Of a stretch of 30,897 bases of DNA, positions 1 through 5,941 are shown one piece after another. Source of the stretch: a bacterium (lineage in GTDB: Bacteria > Gemmatimonadota > Glassbacteria > GWA2-58-10); the NCBI GenBank assembly GCA_021372515.1, contig JAJFUG010000179.1, positions 1 through 30,897 of the forward strand, in the 5' to 3' direction. A program made the translations under genes and the position numbers. Numbering within the stretch: the stretch's first letter is position 1; each line of letters starts with the position of its first letter. The notes below the pieces were generated by a model, which saw nothing but the letters and a program-made list of their open reading frames with translations, made no database searches and was not told the DNA's origin.

Positions 1-157
1 CCGGGGCGCGCTTGCCGTAGACCGACTTGCGCACCCGCTCCGGTATCTCCTCGTATTTTCTGCCGTATCTCGCCAGTGTCAGTTCCGAGGCCCGCTGGTG
101 CAAGGGCTCGGTGTCAACCATCAGACCGTCCAGGTCGTACAGCGCCGCTTCGAGCAA
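1..157 (-). CDS. HAD-superfamily hydrolase, N-terminal fragment (cut by window edge)
   Basis: Only about the first 52 codons are present; the gene runs off the left edge. Read on the minus strand, the protein begins MLEAALYDLDGLMVDTEPLH, which contains HAD motif I (DxDG, with the nucleophile and acid/base Asp residues) followed by the DTEP cap-entry sequence typical of beta-phosphoglucomutase-like phosphatases. The reaction is therefore probably hydrolysis or transfer of a phosphate on a small metabolite; the substrate cannot be told. I chose a TTG start at 157 because GGGAGG lies six bases upstream and HAD proteins normally begin just before motif I. An in-frame ATG at 187 would add ten residues and has no such site. 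Confidence 0.8.
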   Translation of the reverse strand, partial: MLEAALYDLDGLMVDTEPLHQRASELTLARYGRKYEEIPERVRKSVYGKRAP

Positions 158-359
158 ACCATTCCCTCCCCGATACACTGCAACCATCCGGCGCTTCCGG
201 ACCGTCGCCTCGCATCTGTCTGCACTTATCCTTGCCTAATCAAAGCTTCCCTGTTAGCTTAACTTAAACATTCCCGGGCAGGTCGCGCACAGGCCGTGCG
301 CCGCGTCCCGGACACCAGAAAAATACAGTTATCATCCCACCGAGACAAGGGGCGCCGCC

Positions 360-491
360 ATGACTTTCGACTGGATCACCTGGAGCATCTGGACCATCGG
401 CCTGATCATTCTGATCGTCTGGATTTACGTTCCGGCCAAGGAATTCGCGCAGCTGCTGAAGGACAGAAAACAGGCTGGACATAAAAACTGA
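360..491 (+). CDS. Small single-pass membrane protein (43 aa), function unknown
   Basis: An ATG at 360 opens a 43-codon frame preceded by AAGGGG at a suitable distance. The product begins MTFDWITWSIWTIGLIILIV, so residues 8-24 form one hydrophobic helix. A charged tail follows (PAKEFAQLLKDRKQ, then GHKN). This N-out/C-in layout with a Lys/Arg-rich cytoplasmic tail is typical of small inner-membrane proteins. It converges on the coiled-coil gene ending at 506, with only 14 bases between stops. I recognise no family. The composition (aromatic belt, Ile/Leu core, basic tail) and the ribosome binding site argue that it is real, but no homology can be claimed. Confidence 0.55.
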   Translation: MTFDWITWSIWTIGLIILIVWIYVPAKEFAQLLKDRKQAGHKN

Positions 492-505
492 GCACACAGG
501 AACTG

Positions 506-1081
506 TCAGTGTTTGCCGGAGAGTGAAAAGAGAGAGGAGCGGCTCACAGCCTCGAACTCATTCTTCAGCCGGTCCATCTTGATTTTGGTCTTGGCCCATT
601 TCTGATACTCGTCGTCCTTGCGCACAACCACGCTGTCGATCCCGCTCTTGAGCTGGCTCACATCCGCCATTTTCTGGATGAACAGCGTCTTCATGCCGTT
701 GAGCTCTTTCCAGTGGCCGCGCAGTATCCCCTTGCGGCGCTCCAGGATTTTGGTCAGCTCGCGGTCCATGTCGTTTTCCGCCTGATCGTTCTCATCTCGC
801 AGTATTTCCAGGACATCGCGAATTTCGTGCCTTTTCTTGTCCATTTCGACAATCATCACGTTCAGGTCGCGCGAGCGCAGCTTGACATCGGCCTTGTAGC
901 GGTCGATCTCGACCTGGCAAGTCTCGAAACGCTTCCAGTGGGCGGCGTTGTCCCGCTTGACCGTCAGGTACTCAGCCCTTTTCTGGTTGAGAATGATCTG
1001 ACGGCGATGGAAAGCCATCGCAAAAATCAGTATAGTGATCGAAATCACAAGGGCGAAAACCACGCCGGCTGTGATTGCCAT
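506..1081 (-). CDS. Membrane-anchored coiled-coil protein, function unknown (191 aa)
   Basis: The protein begins MAITAGVVFALVISITILIF: one N-terminal transmembrane helix (about residues 3-24), followed by some 160 residues rich in Lys, Arg, Glu and Leu with heptad-like spacing, predicted to be a long coiled coil. There is no catalytic motif. The ATG at 1081 has GGAG four to five bases upstream. The frame stays open back to 1201, but that extension crosses the terminator hairpin of the upstream regulator gene, so I reject it. Such proteins often organise the cell envelope or act as structural partners, but that is inference. The gene lies 146 bp downstream of the XRE regulator, beyond an intrinsic terminator, so it is probably transcribed separately. 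Confidence 0.75.
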   Translation of the reverse strand: MAITAGVVFALVISITILIFAMAFHRRQIILNQKRAEYLTVKRDNAAHWKRFETCQVEIDRYKADVKLRSRDLNVMIVEMDKKRHEIRDVLEILRDENDQAENDMDRELTKILERRKGILRGHWKELNGMKTLFIQKMADVSQLKSGIDSVVVRKDDEYQKWAKTKIKMDRLKNEFEAVSRSSLFSLSGKH

Positions 1082-1140
1082 CGGTTTCTCCAAATCTCGT
1101 AATCGGCGGAGGATTGAAAGCAGCGCAGAAAAACCGGAAT

Positions 1141-1171
1141 CAAAATAAAACTTCCCGGCTGTCTCGGGAAG
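1141..1171 (-). terminator. Intrinsic terminator of the XRE-regulator gene
   Basis: On the minus strand a 7-bp stem (CTTCCCG at 1171-1165 pairing with CGGGAAG at 1157-1151) closes a 7-base loop and is followed directly by TTTTATTTTG (1150-1141). It lies 57 bases past the regulator's stop codon and upstream of the coiled-coil gene. Confidence 0.85.
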
Positions 1172-1227
1172 AGATTTGGAAGCATGAAGGACCGTCCGCA
1201 CCTGACGGCCGAACTGCCGGTACGGAC

Positions 1228-1995
1228 TTATGTCTTGAGGCTGTATGCGGATGCACTTAAAAGGCGTCCTGCACTCAACAAAATTTCACCGTCCTCTAAC
1301 ACATTCTGTCCCAGCCTCTCGATGCGTCCCGGCGGAAAAGTTTCCTCCACCAGGAGGTTGTCCCCCGGGCCAAACAGCAGCACCGCGGCCTCGTTCGCGT
1401 CGCGGACACGCTCGAGGAGCCGTCGCCGCTCGGCCCCCACTACCCGGCTGTCCAGCGCGACCAGGGCAAAGCGGCGGAAATTCATGATCCGTTCGGCCTC
1501 GCGGGAACTGGCGGCCTCGATCACCTCCCGGGCGAAACGGGCCAGCACGCTGCGGATACGCTGGCAGAATGTGCGGTCCGGGCTGACCACCAGTATCCCC
1601 GGCACCGAGCCTGTCGTTTTCGCGGCCGCTGCGGCGGGTTCCGTCTCGCCCCCGACGTGGGAGCGTGTCTTGAGGAAAGCGGCGAATTCCTGGAACAGCA
1701 CGCTCACGGCCGAGGCATCCAGGCCCGGGCCGCCGTTGCCGCCGTCGCCCTCCGGGCCGAGGAACATCCCGCCCTGGCCGGCCAGCATCCAGTTGGCGTT
1801 GACATTGAAATTCTCGCACAGGCGCACCAGGAACCTGGCATCCGGCCCGCGGCTGCCGCTTTCGTAGCGCATCAGGGTCAGAGGCGAGACCCCGCAGAGC
1901 TTGCTGAACACTTTCTGGCTCAGGCGGCTCTCCCTGCGCACCTTGCGGATCCTGTCACCCAGGTTGCGATAATTGACCGAGTCTTCCATCGCCAT
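1228..1995 (-). CDS. XRE-family regulator fused to a degenerate receiver-like domain
   Basis: Residues 12-66 form a Cro/CI-type helix-turn-helix: LSQKVFSKLCGVSPLTLMRY has the usual LSQ...GVS...YE pattern, followed by an NWML segment usual for phage-repressor-like regulators. A Gly/Ala-rich linker (about 78-128) leads to a receiver-like fold beginning GILVVSPD (residues 133-140), with D182 in FALVALDSRV at the phosphoacceptor position. The acidic pair is reduced to one Asp, and the conserved Thr/Ser and Lys of receivers are not evident, so phosphorylation is doubtful. The start may be ATG 1995 or ATG 1989; neither has a strong ribosome binding site. The gene has its own near-consensus promoter and terminator, so it is a single-gene unit. 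Its targets are unknown; the neighbouring redox operon is a candidate by position only. Confidence 0.85.
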   Translation of the reverse strand: MAMEDSVNYRNLGDRIRKVRRESRLSQKVFSKLCGVSPLTLMRYESGSRGPDARFLVRLCENFNVNANWMLAGQGGMFLGPEGDGGNGGPGLDASAVSVLFQEFAAFLKTRSHVGGETEPAAAAAKTTGSVPGILVVSPDRTFCQRIRSVLARFAREVIEAASSREAERIMNFRRFALVALDSRVVGAERRRLLERVRDANEAAVLLFGPGDNLLVEETFPPGRIERLGQNVLEDGEILLSAGRLLSASAYSLKT

Positions 1996-2062
1996 TCCAT
2001 ACGGCAGGCGTGTGTGGGAGCGGGACCGGGCAGACAGCGGCCCGCGAAGTACATCCGTTGCG

Positions 2063-2092
2063 ATTATAGCATGCCCGGAAAAAAACTGTCAA
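2063..2092 (-). promoter_or_regulatory. Sigma-70-type promoter of the XRE-regulator gene
   Basis: On the minus strand TTGACA (2092-2087), an 18-base spacer and TATAAT (2068-2063) match both hexamers perfectly. Transcription would start near 2056, about 60 bases before the start codon. Confidence 0.85.
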
Positions 2093-2123
2093 CCGATTAA
2101 ATGCTGTGCTGGCAGACGGCTTC

Positions 2124-2142
2124 GGTCCTGGACGGCAGGACC
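2124..2142 (-). other. Hairpin downstream of the GMC oxidoreductase gene
   Basis: A perfect 7-bp stem (GGTCCTG/CAGGACC) with a 5-base loop lies 93 bases past the oxidoreductase stop. No U-tract follows on the minus strand, so it may protect the mRNA end or stop transcription with Rho rather than act as an intrinsic terminator. A second hairpin (2225-2231 with 2239-2245) wraps the stop codon itself. The rest of the 1996-2234 gap holds the XRE promoter and nothing else I can support. Confidence 0.35.
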
Positions 2143-2234
2143 GGGAAGGCGAGGCGCCGGGAGAGGTTACACCGGTAGGGGGAGGAAGTTCTCAAGGCGC
2201 GGCCCGCAGGCTTGCGACAGGGCAGGCCGGGGGA

Positions 2235-3770
2235 TCAGCCCGGCCGACGGCCGATCAGGTGCGCCACGGTGCGCGCGGCCAGGGCCATCACCGTGCAGGC
2301 GGGGTTGACCGCCCCGGCGGTTGGGAAAACGCTGCTGTCACAGAGGTAGAGCCCCGGGGTGTCATGGCAGCGGCCCCAGCGGTCCACCACGCTGGAGGCG
2401 GGGTCATCGCCCATGCGGCAGGTGCCCAACGGATGGGCGCTGGTGTTGTCGGTCGAGGCGATCTCCCAGGACTCGGCCCCGGCGGCGCAGCAGACCTCGC
2501 GGCAGGTGGCGAAAGCGTGCTCGTGGATGGCGGTCTCGTTCGCGGACTTGACATAGCGCGCGCGGGCCAGCGGCAGCCCGTCCGCGTCCTTCTTCTCCGG
2601 GTCTTCCTCGATGCGGTTCTCCGGGCTGGCCTGGTCCTCGCCCAGCACCGCCACCCGGATCATCCGGTCGTAGGAGGCCATGCGGCGGGTGAGCTGTTCG
2701 CCCCAGGAATCCTCCAGGTACCAATCGGCGAAAGTCGAGGGCGGGAACACCTGAAGCGAAACATATAACGTGTATCCGCGCGCGAAACCCGCCCCGGGCG
2801 CGCCCTCGTAATGGTCCTGCACGTTCACTCCCCCGCTCAGGCCCATGTAGCCGTGCACCGGCTCATCGAACGCGGTGATGTAGCGCCCGCCCACGTGCTG
2901 CATCAGGTTGCGGCCGCGCATGCCGCCGGCCGCCCCCAGGCCCTCCGGATGCGCCGGCCCCCGGCTGCGGGCCAGGATGATAGGGTCGTGGACCGCCCCG
3001 GCGCAGAGCAGTACCACCTCCGCTGCCGCGGCGCGTTCCACGCCGTCCGCCCCCTTGTACACCACACCCGTGGCTTTGCCCAGATTGTCAGTGCGGATGG
3101 AGAACACCTTGCACCCCGGGCGGATGTCCGCGCCGGCGGCCACGGCCAGCGGGGCCCAGGTCATCTCGGCCGAACTCTTGTCCCCCACCATGCAGCCCTC
3201 GCCGCAGCGGCCGCAGTAGGTGCAGCCCGGCCGCCCGTTGTACGGGCGCGAGAGTATCGAGGATGGGCTGACCGCCGGGTGCAGGCCCAGCTTGAGCGCT
3301 CCCTGCCTGAATTTCCAGGCCGAGCCCGAAATCCTGTGCGCCGGGTTGGGATAGGGCCCGCGCGGCGCCTCGAAAACGTTCTCCGGGCTGCCCGAGGCCC
3401 CGGTCACTTTCTCCACGTAGTCGTAATACGGCTCCAGCTCGCGGTAATCCAGGGGCCAGTCCACTCCTACCCCGGCCCGGCTGCGGGTGCGGAAATCGCT
3501 CTCGTGCAGGCGGAAAAACACACCCATGTAGAACACGGTGCTGCCGCCCACGGCCTTGGTCATGGAGGGCCTCACCTCACAGTCCTCGGTCCAGCTAAGG
3601 CCCACCGGGAGCCGTTTGACCGCGCCGTCCAGGTAGTCCCGGAACGGGTTGTACCAGGGCCCCTCCTCCAGCACCAGCACTTTCCAGTGCGCGGCGGACA
3701 GCTCCGCCGCGGCGGTCAGGCCGGCCGCCCCTGCCCCGATCACTATGGCGTCGAAACGCTCCTCGCTCAT
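2235..3770 (-). CDS. FAD-dependent GMC-family oxidoreductase (gluconate/fructose dehydrogenase large-subunit type)
   Basis: This 511-residue flavoprotein probably oxidises a sugar, sugar acid or polyol in the periplasm. The N-terminus carries the FAD dinucleotide motif GAGAAG (residues 12-17). The C-terminal GMC_oxred_C region has SAHPLGTCRMG, with the catalytic His near 446, and GAVNPACTV, with the partner Asn near 489. A CTYCGRCGEGC cluster (Cys 183, 186, 189, 193) could hold an iron-sulfur centre, as in bacterial FAD-glucose dehydrogenases, though the spacing differs. There is no signal peptide of its own; known relatives are carried out of the cell by a Tat-tagged small subunit, and one is encoded immediately upstream with a 4-bp overlap. 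ATG 3770 follows GAGGAAAG. Substrate unknown. Confidence 0.92.
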   Translation of the reverse strand: MSEERFDAIVIGAGAAGLTAAAELSAAHWKVLVLEEGPWYNPFRDYLDGAVKRLPVGLSWTEDCEVRPSMTKAVGGSTVFYMGVFFRLHESDFRTRSRAGVGVDWPLDYRELEPYYDYVEKVTGASGSPENVFEAPRGPYPNPAHRISGSAWKFRQGALKLGLHPAVSPSSILSRPYNGRPGCTYCGRCGEGCMVGDKSSAEMTWAPLAVAAGADIRPGCKVFSIRTDNLGKATGVVYKGADGVERAAAAEVVLLCAGAVHDPIILARSRGPAHPEGLGAAGGMRGRNLMQHVGGRYITAFDEPVHGYMGLSGGVNVQDHYEGAPGAGFARGYTLYVSLQVFPPSTFADWYLEDSWGEQLTRRMASYDRMIRVAVLGEDQASPENRIEEDPEKKDADGLPLARARYVKSANETAIHEHAFATCREVCCAAGAESWEIASTDNTSAHPLGTCRMGDDPASSVVDRWGRCHDTPGLYLCDSSVFPTAGAVNPACTVMALAARTVAHLIGRRPG

Positions 3771-4255
3771 CGGTCTTTCCTCGATGGCGGATAGTTGCAC
3801 AGCTGCGGGTAGCCGGCGAACTGGGTGGAGGGGATGTAGCCGCAGCGCGCCAAGCCCGCCGGGCTGTCGTAGAATGCGCGCAGGGCCATCGAGCGCAGGC
3901 TGCGGAACTGGTCGGACCAGGCGGAGGGCGGCCCCAGTGTCTCACGCAGGACAGCGCTGCGCCGTTCCGGGTCCAGGGCGGCGAACGAGCCCCCGGCGGC
4001 GCGGTCCAGACGGTCGAGGAACGCGCTCACCGGCGCGCGGCTTTCGCTGCCCATTGCATCCCAGGTGCGCTCCAGGGCCATGGCGGGCGCTCCCGTGCTC
4101 CAGAGGACCGGGTCGGGGTCGGGCACGATCACCGCGGCCAGGGCCTTGAGGCGCGCGATGTCACCTGCGGCGGTCGCGCTGTTCTGCGCTCCAGCACTGC
4201 CCGCGGCCAGCACAGCCGCCGCGGTGCACGAGCCGATGAACTTTCTTCTCTGCAT
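3767..4255 (-). CDS. Tat-exported small subunit, gluconate 2-dehydrogenase subunit 3 family
   Basis: This 162-residue protein starts MQRRKFIGSCTAAAVLAAGS, a twin-arginine signal (RRKFI) followed by a hydrophobic stretch and an Ala-x-Ala site near residue 23. The rest has the features of the gluconate 2-dehydrogenase subunit 3 family: an early LAAVIVPDPDP segment and a helical body ending in GYIPSTQFAGYPQLCNYPP. In characterised relatives this subunit binds the flavoprotein and pilots the folded complex through the Tat pore. The start follows GGAGG. Its last codons overlap the oxidoreductase start by 4 bp, indicating translational coupling and equal dosage. It is shorter than many family members but looks complete. 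Confidence 0.88.
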   Translation of the reverse strand: MQRRKFIGSCTAAAVLAAGSAGAQNSATAAGDIARLKALAAVIVPDPDPVLWSTGAPAMALERTWDAMGSESRAPVSAFLDRLDRAAGGSFAALDPERRSAVLRETLGPPSAWSDQFRSLRSMALRAFYDSPAGLARCGYIPSTQFAGYPQLCNYPPSRKDR

Positions 4256-4277
4256 CCGTCCTCCAGTCCAGTCCGGC

Positions 4278-5147
4278 TCAACGGACAGTCAGGCGCTCCA
4301 GGCGGTAGAAACTGTCGGGTAGCACCTCGGGCAGCGGATAGTAGCGCAGCTCCACCCGCGCCCCGGCGGGCGCGACATCGGAACCGAACGGGTAGCGCGC
4401 GACCGAATCGGCCTCCAGGCGCACCGGCTCGCGCCAGAGGGCGCTGTCGGCCCCGGCCGCCGCGCCGAACAGCAGAAGCTCGGCCTTGCGGTGCGAACCC
4501 TGCGGGAAAGCATGCGCCGGCAGAAGGTTACTCAAGGTCAGCACCAGGCTGTCCGCCGACCGCGCCGCAGCCAGGCTTTCGGCCCCGCGGATGAAATCCG
4601 GGCTGTCCGAACCCTCCCAGCGGTGCGAGCGGTGGGTGGCGGAGGCGCCGCCGGCTTTCGCCACGCTGCTCGGCCCGGGGCCCGCGGTCATGTGGCAGTC
4701 CTGGCAGGCGATTTCGGCGCCGCGGCCCCAACTGTGGCAGCCGGTGCAGAACCGGGCCTCTGTGAAACCCGGCTCGCTGCGAACCCAGTGCGGCACGGTC
4801 AGGTCCGTCCCGGAGCAGTAGGCGGTCAGGCAGCTGTCCATGTGGCAGGCCAGGCAATCCACCCCGGTTCCCAGGCTGTCGCTGCGCTGGACCGGACGGC
4901 TGCCGAGGCCGGCGGGCAGGAAATAGTCCGGGGCGTGGCAGTCGCAGCCGGAGTGCAACGGGTCGGGCAGGGCGCGCAGGGCTTTTTCGAACCCCGGTGT
5001 GCTCCAGGCCCGGGCGTGGGCCGAGGCGCGCCACCCGGCGGCGATTTCCGGATGGCAGGCGGCGCAGTCAATCCGCCGCTGGGCGCTCAGGCTCGCGACG
5101 GCGGCCAGAAAAAACAATATTGTCAGGCCCGGCAGGTTTCTTTTCAA
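4278..5147 (-). CDS. Periplasmic multiheme cytochrome c (cytochrome c554-like)
   Basis: A 289-residue exported protein: residues 1-22 are a Sec signal ending SLSAQ. Four CXXCH heme-binding motifs follow, at residues 28-32 (CAACH), 98-102 (CLACH), 134-138 (CTGCH) and 148-152 (CQDCH), plus an odd CDCH at 68-71. All hemes lie in the N-terminal half; the C-terminal 130 residues are cysteine-free and predicted beta-rich. The motif spacing recalls the cytochrome c554 family. It is first in an operon with the Tat subunit (22-bp gap) and flavoprotein, so it is probably the electron acceptor of that dehydrogenase. The start is TTG at 5147 behind AAGGGA. A longer frame reaching 5291 would run through the promoter and lacks a signal peptide at its N-terminus. 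Confidence 0.88.
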   Translation of the reverse strand: MKRNLPGLTILFFLAAVASLSAQRRIDCAACHPEIAAGWRASAHARAWSTPGFEKALRALPDPLHSGCDCHAPDYFLPAGLGSRPVQRSDSLGTGVDCLACHMDSCLTAYCSGTDLTVPHWVRSEPGFTEARFCTGCHSWGRGAEIACQDCHMTAGPGPSSVAKAGGASATHRSHRWEGSDSPDFIRGAESLAAARSADSLVLTLSNLLPAHAFPQGSHRKAELLLFGAAAGADSALWREPVRLEADSVARYPFGSDVAPAGARVELRYYPLPEVLPDSFYRLERLTVR

Positions 5148-5205
5148 GATAAATCCCTTCGCAACGGATGTATCGGAAGGGTTCAGCCGATGAGCATGGA
5201 TGCGA

Positions 5206-5234
5206 ATAGTACAACCGGCCGGAAAACAAGTCAA
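5206..5234 (-). promoter_or_regulatory. Promoter of the cytochrome/Tat subunit/oxidoreductase operon
   Basis: On the minus strand TTGACT (5234-5229), a 17-base spacer and TACTAT (5211-5206) form a good sigma-70 match. The predicted start near 5199 is about 50 bases from the TTG codon of the cytochrome gene. Confidence 0.65.
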
Positions 5235-5276
5235 GCACCGGCCGCCCTGCATTTCCGCCGAGAACTGCACATCCGT

Positions 5277-5306
5277 TTGACAAAAAGCCAATTTTGATGA
5301 TATTCT
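5277..5306 (+). promoter_or_regulatory. Promoter of the cyclic-nucleotide-binding protein gene
   Basis: TTGACA (5277-5282), an 18-base spacer and TATTCT (5301-5306). A TGA immediately before the -10 box makes it an extended -10. It lies about 60 bases upstream of the GTG start and is divergent from the cytochrome operon promoter. Confidence 0.65.
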
Positions 5307-5366
5307 GTTAGATATCTTAGAAATACGAGAGTACTCCTATAGACAGGTGACGAGCGAGGCAGAGAA

Positions 5367-5828
5367 GTGCTTGAGAAATTCATGCTTCCAGAGGATGAGA
5401 GGAACCGTCTGCTCAGGGAGCTCACCACGAGTTTCTTCTTCTCGGATTTCACTGAGGAGGAACTCTCGCTTCTGCTCGAATGCGCCCAACCGATAGATTT
5501 CGACCCGGGGGACTTTATTTTCAAGGAGGGCGATATCGGGGTGCATTTCTACGTGATCCTGGAGGGCCGGGTGGAGATTCGTAAGGAAAAGAGCGGCCGC
5601 CTGCTGGCCACCCTCGGCCAGGGTAAGGTGTTCGGCGAGATGGCAGTGCTCGAAAACCAGCTCCGCTCGGCCGCCGCGATCTCGGCCACCTCCATCCGCC
5701 TGATCGCCATCGAGGGCCGCCGCCTGATGGAAGATTACCCGCACCTGACAGTCAAACTGCTGCGCAACCTGGCCCGCGAGCTGTCGGACAAGCTGCGCGA
5801 GGCCAACCAGGTGATCGACAGTTTTTGA
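5367..5828 (+). CDS. Single-domain cyclic-nucleotide-binding protein
   Basis: The 153-residue protein is a lone cNMP-binding domain (about 22-140). The phosphate-binding cassette FGEMAVLENQLRSAAA (residues 89-104) keeps Glu91 and Arg100-Ser101, the residues that hold ribose and cyclic phosphate in CRP and protein kinase A, so ligand binding is likely. There is no helix-turn-helix after the domain, so it is not a CRP/FNR transcription factor; it ends with a short helix (LSDKLREANQVIDSF). It may signal by protein contact. The start is GTG 5367, with GAGG seven bases upstream; ATG 5382 is an alternative with a poorer site. It is divergent from the redox operon, but a functional link is not shown. 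Confidence 0.88.
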   Translation: MLEKFMLPEDERNRLLRELTTSFFFSDFTEEELSLLLECAQPIDFDPGDFIFKEGDIGVHFYVILEGRVEIRKEKSGRLLATLGQGKVFGEMAVLENQLRSAAAISATSIRLIAIEGRRLMEDYPHLTVKLLRNLARELSDKLREANQVIDSF

Positions 5829-5847
5829 CCCTCCGCGAAGAGCAGCC

Positions 5848-5876
5848 TTGATTTAGCCGGCCTGTTCCCTAATTAT
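5848..5876 (+). promoter_or_regulatory. Possible promoter of the M28-like peptidase gene
   Basis: TTGATT (5848-5853), a 17-base spacer and AATTAT (5871-5876): four of six matches in each box, 65 bases upstream of the ATG at 5942. Weak but well placed. Confidence 0.35.
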
Positions 5877-5941
5877 TGACGGGTAATCTCGATTCTATTT
5901 CTCCTTTCCATTCACCTTGTGCGCTGTCGAAGGGAAACGAC

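Noticed and set aside
5148-5291. N-terminal extension of the cytochrome gene to an in-frame start at 5291
   Set aside because: It would cover the promoter at 5206-5234, has no ribosome binding site and would bury the signal peptide.
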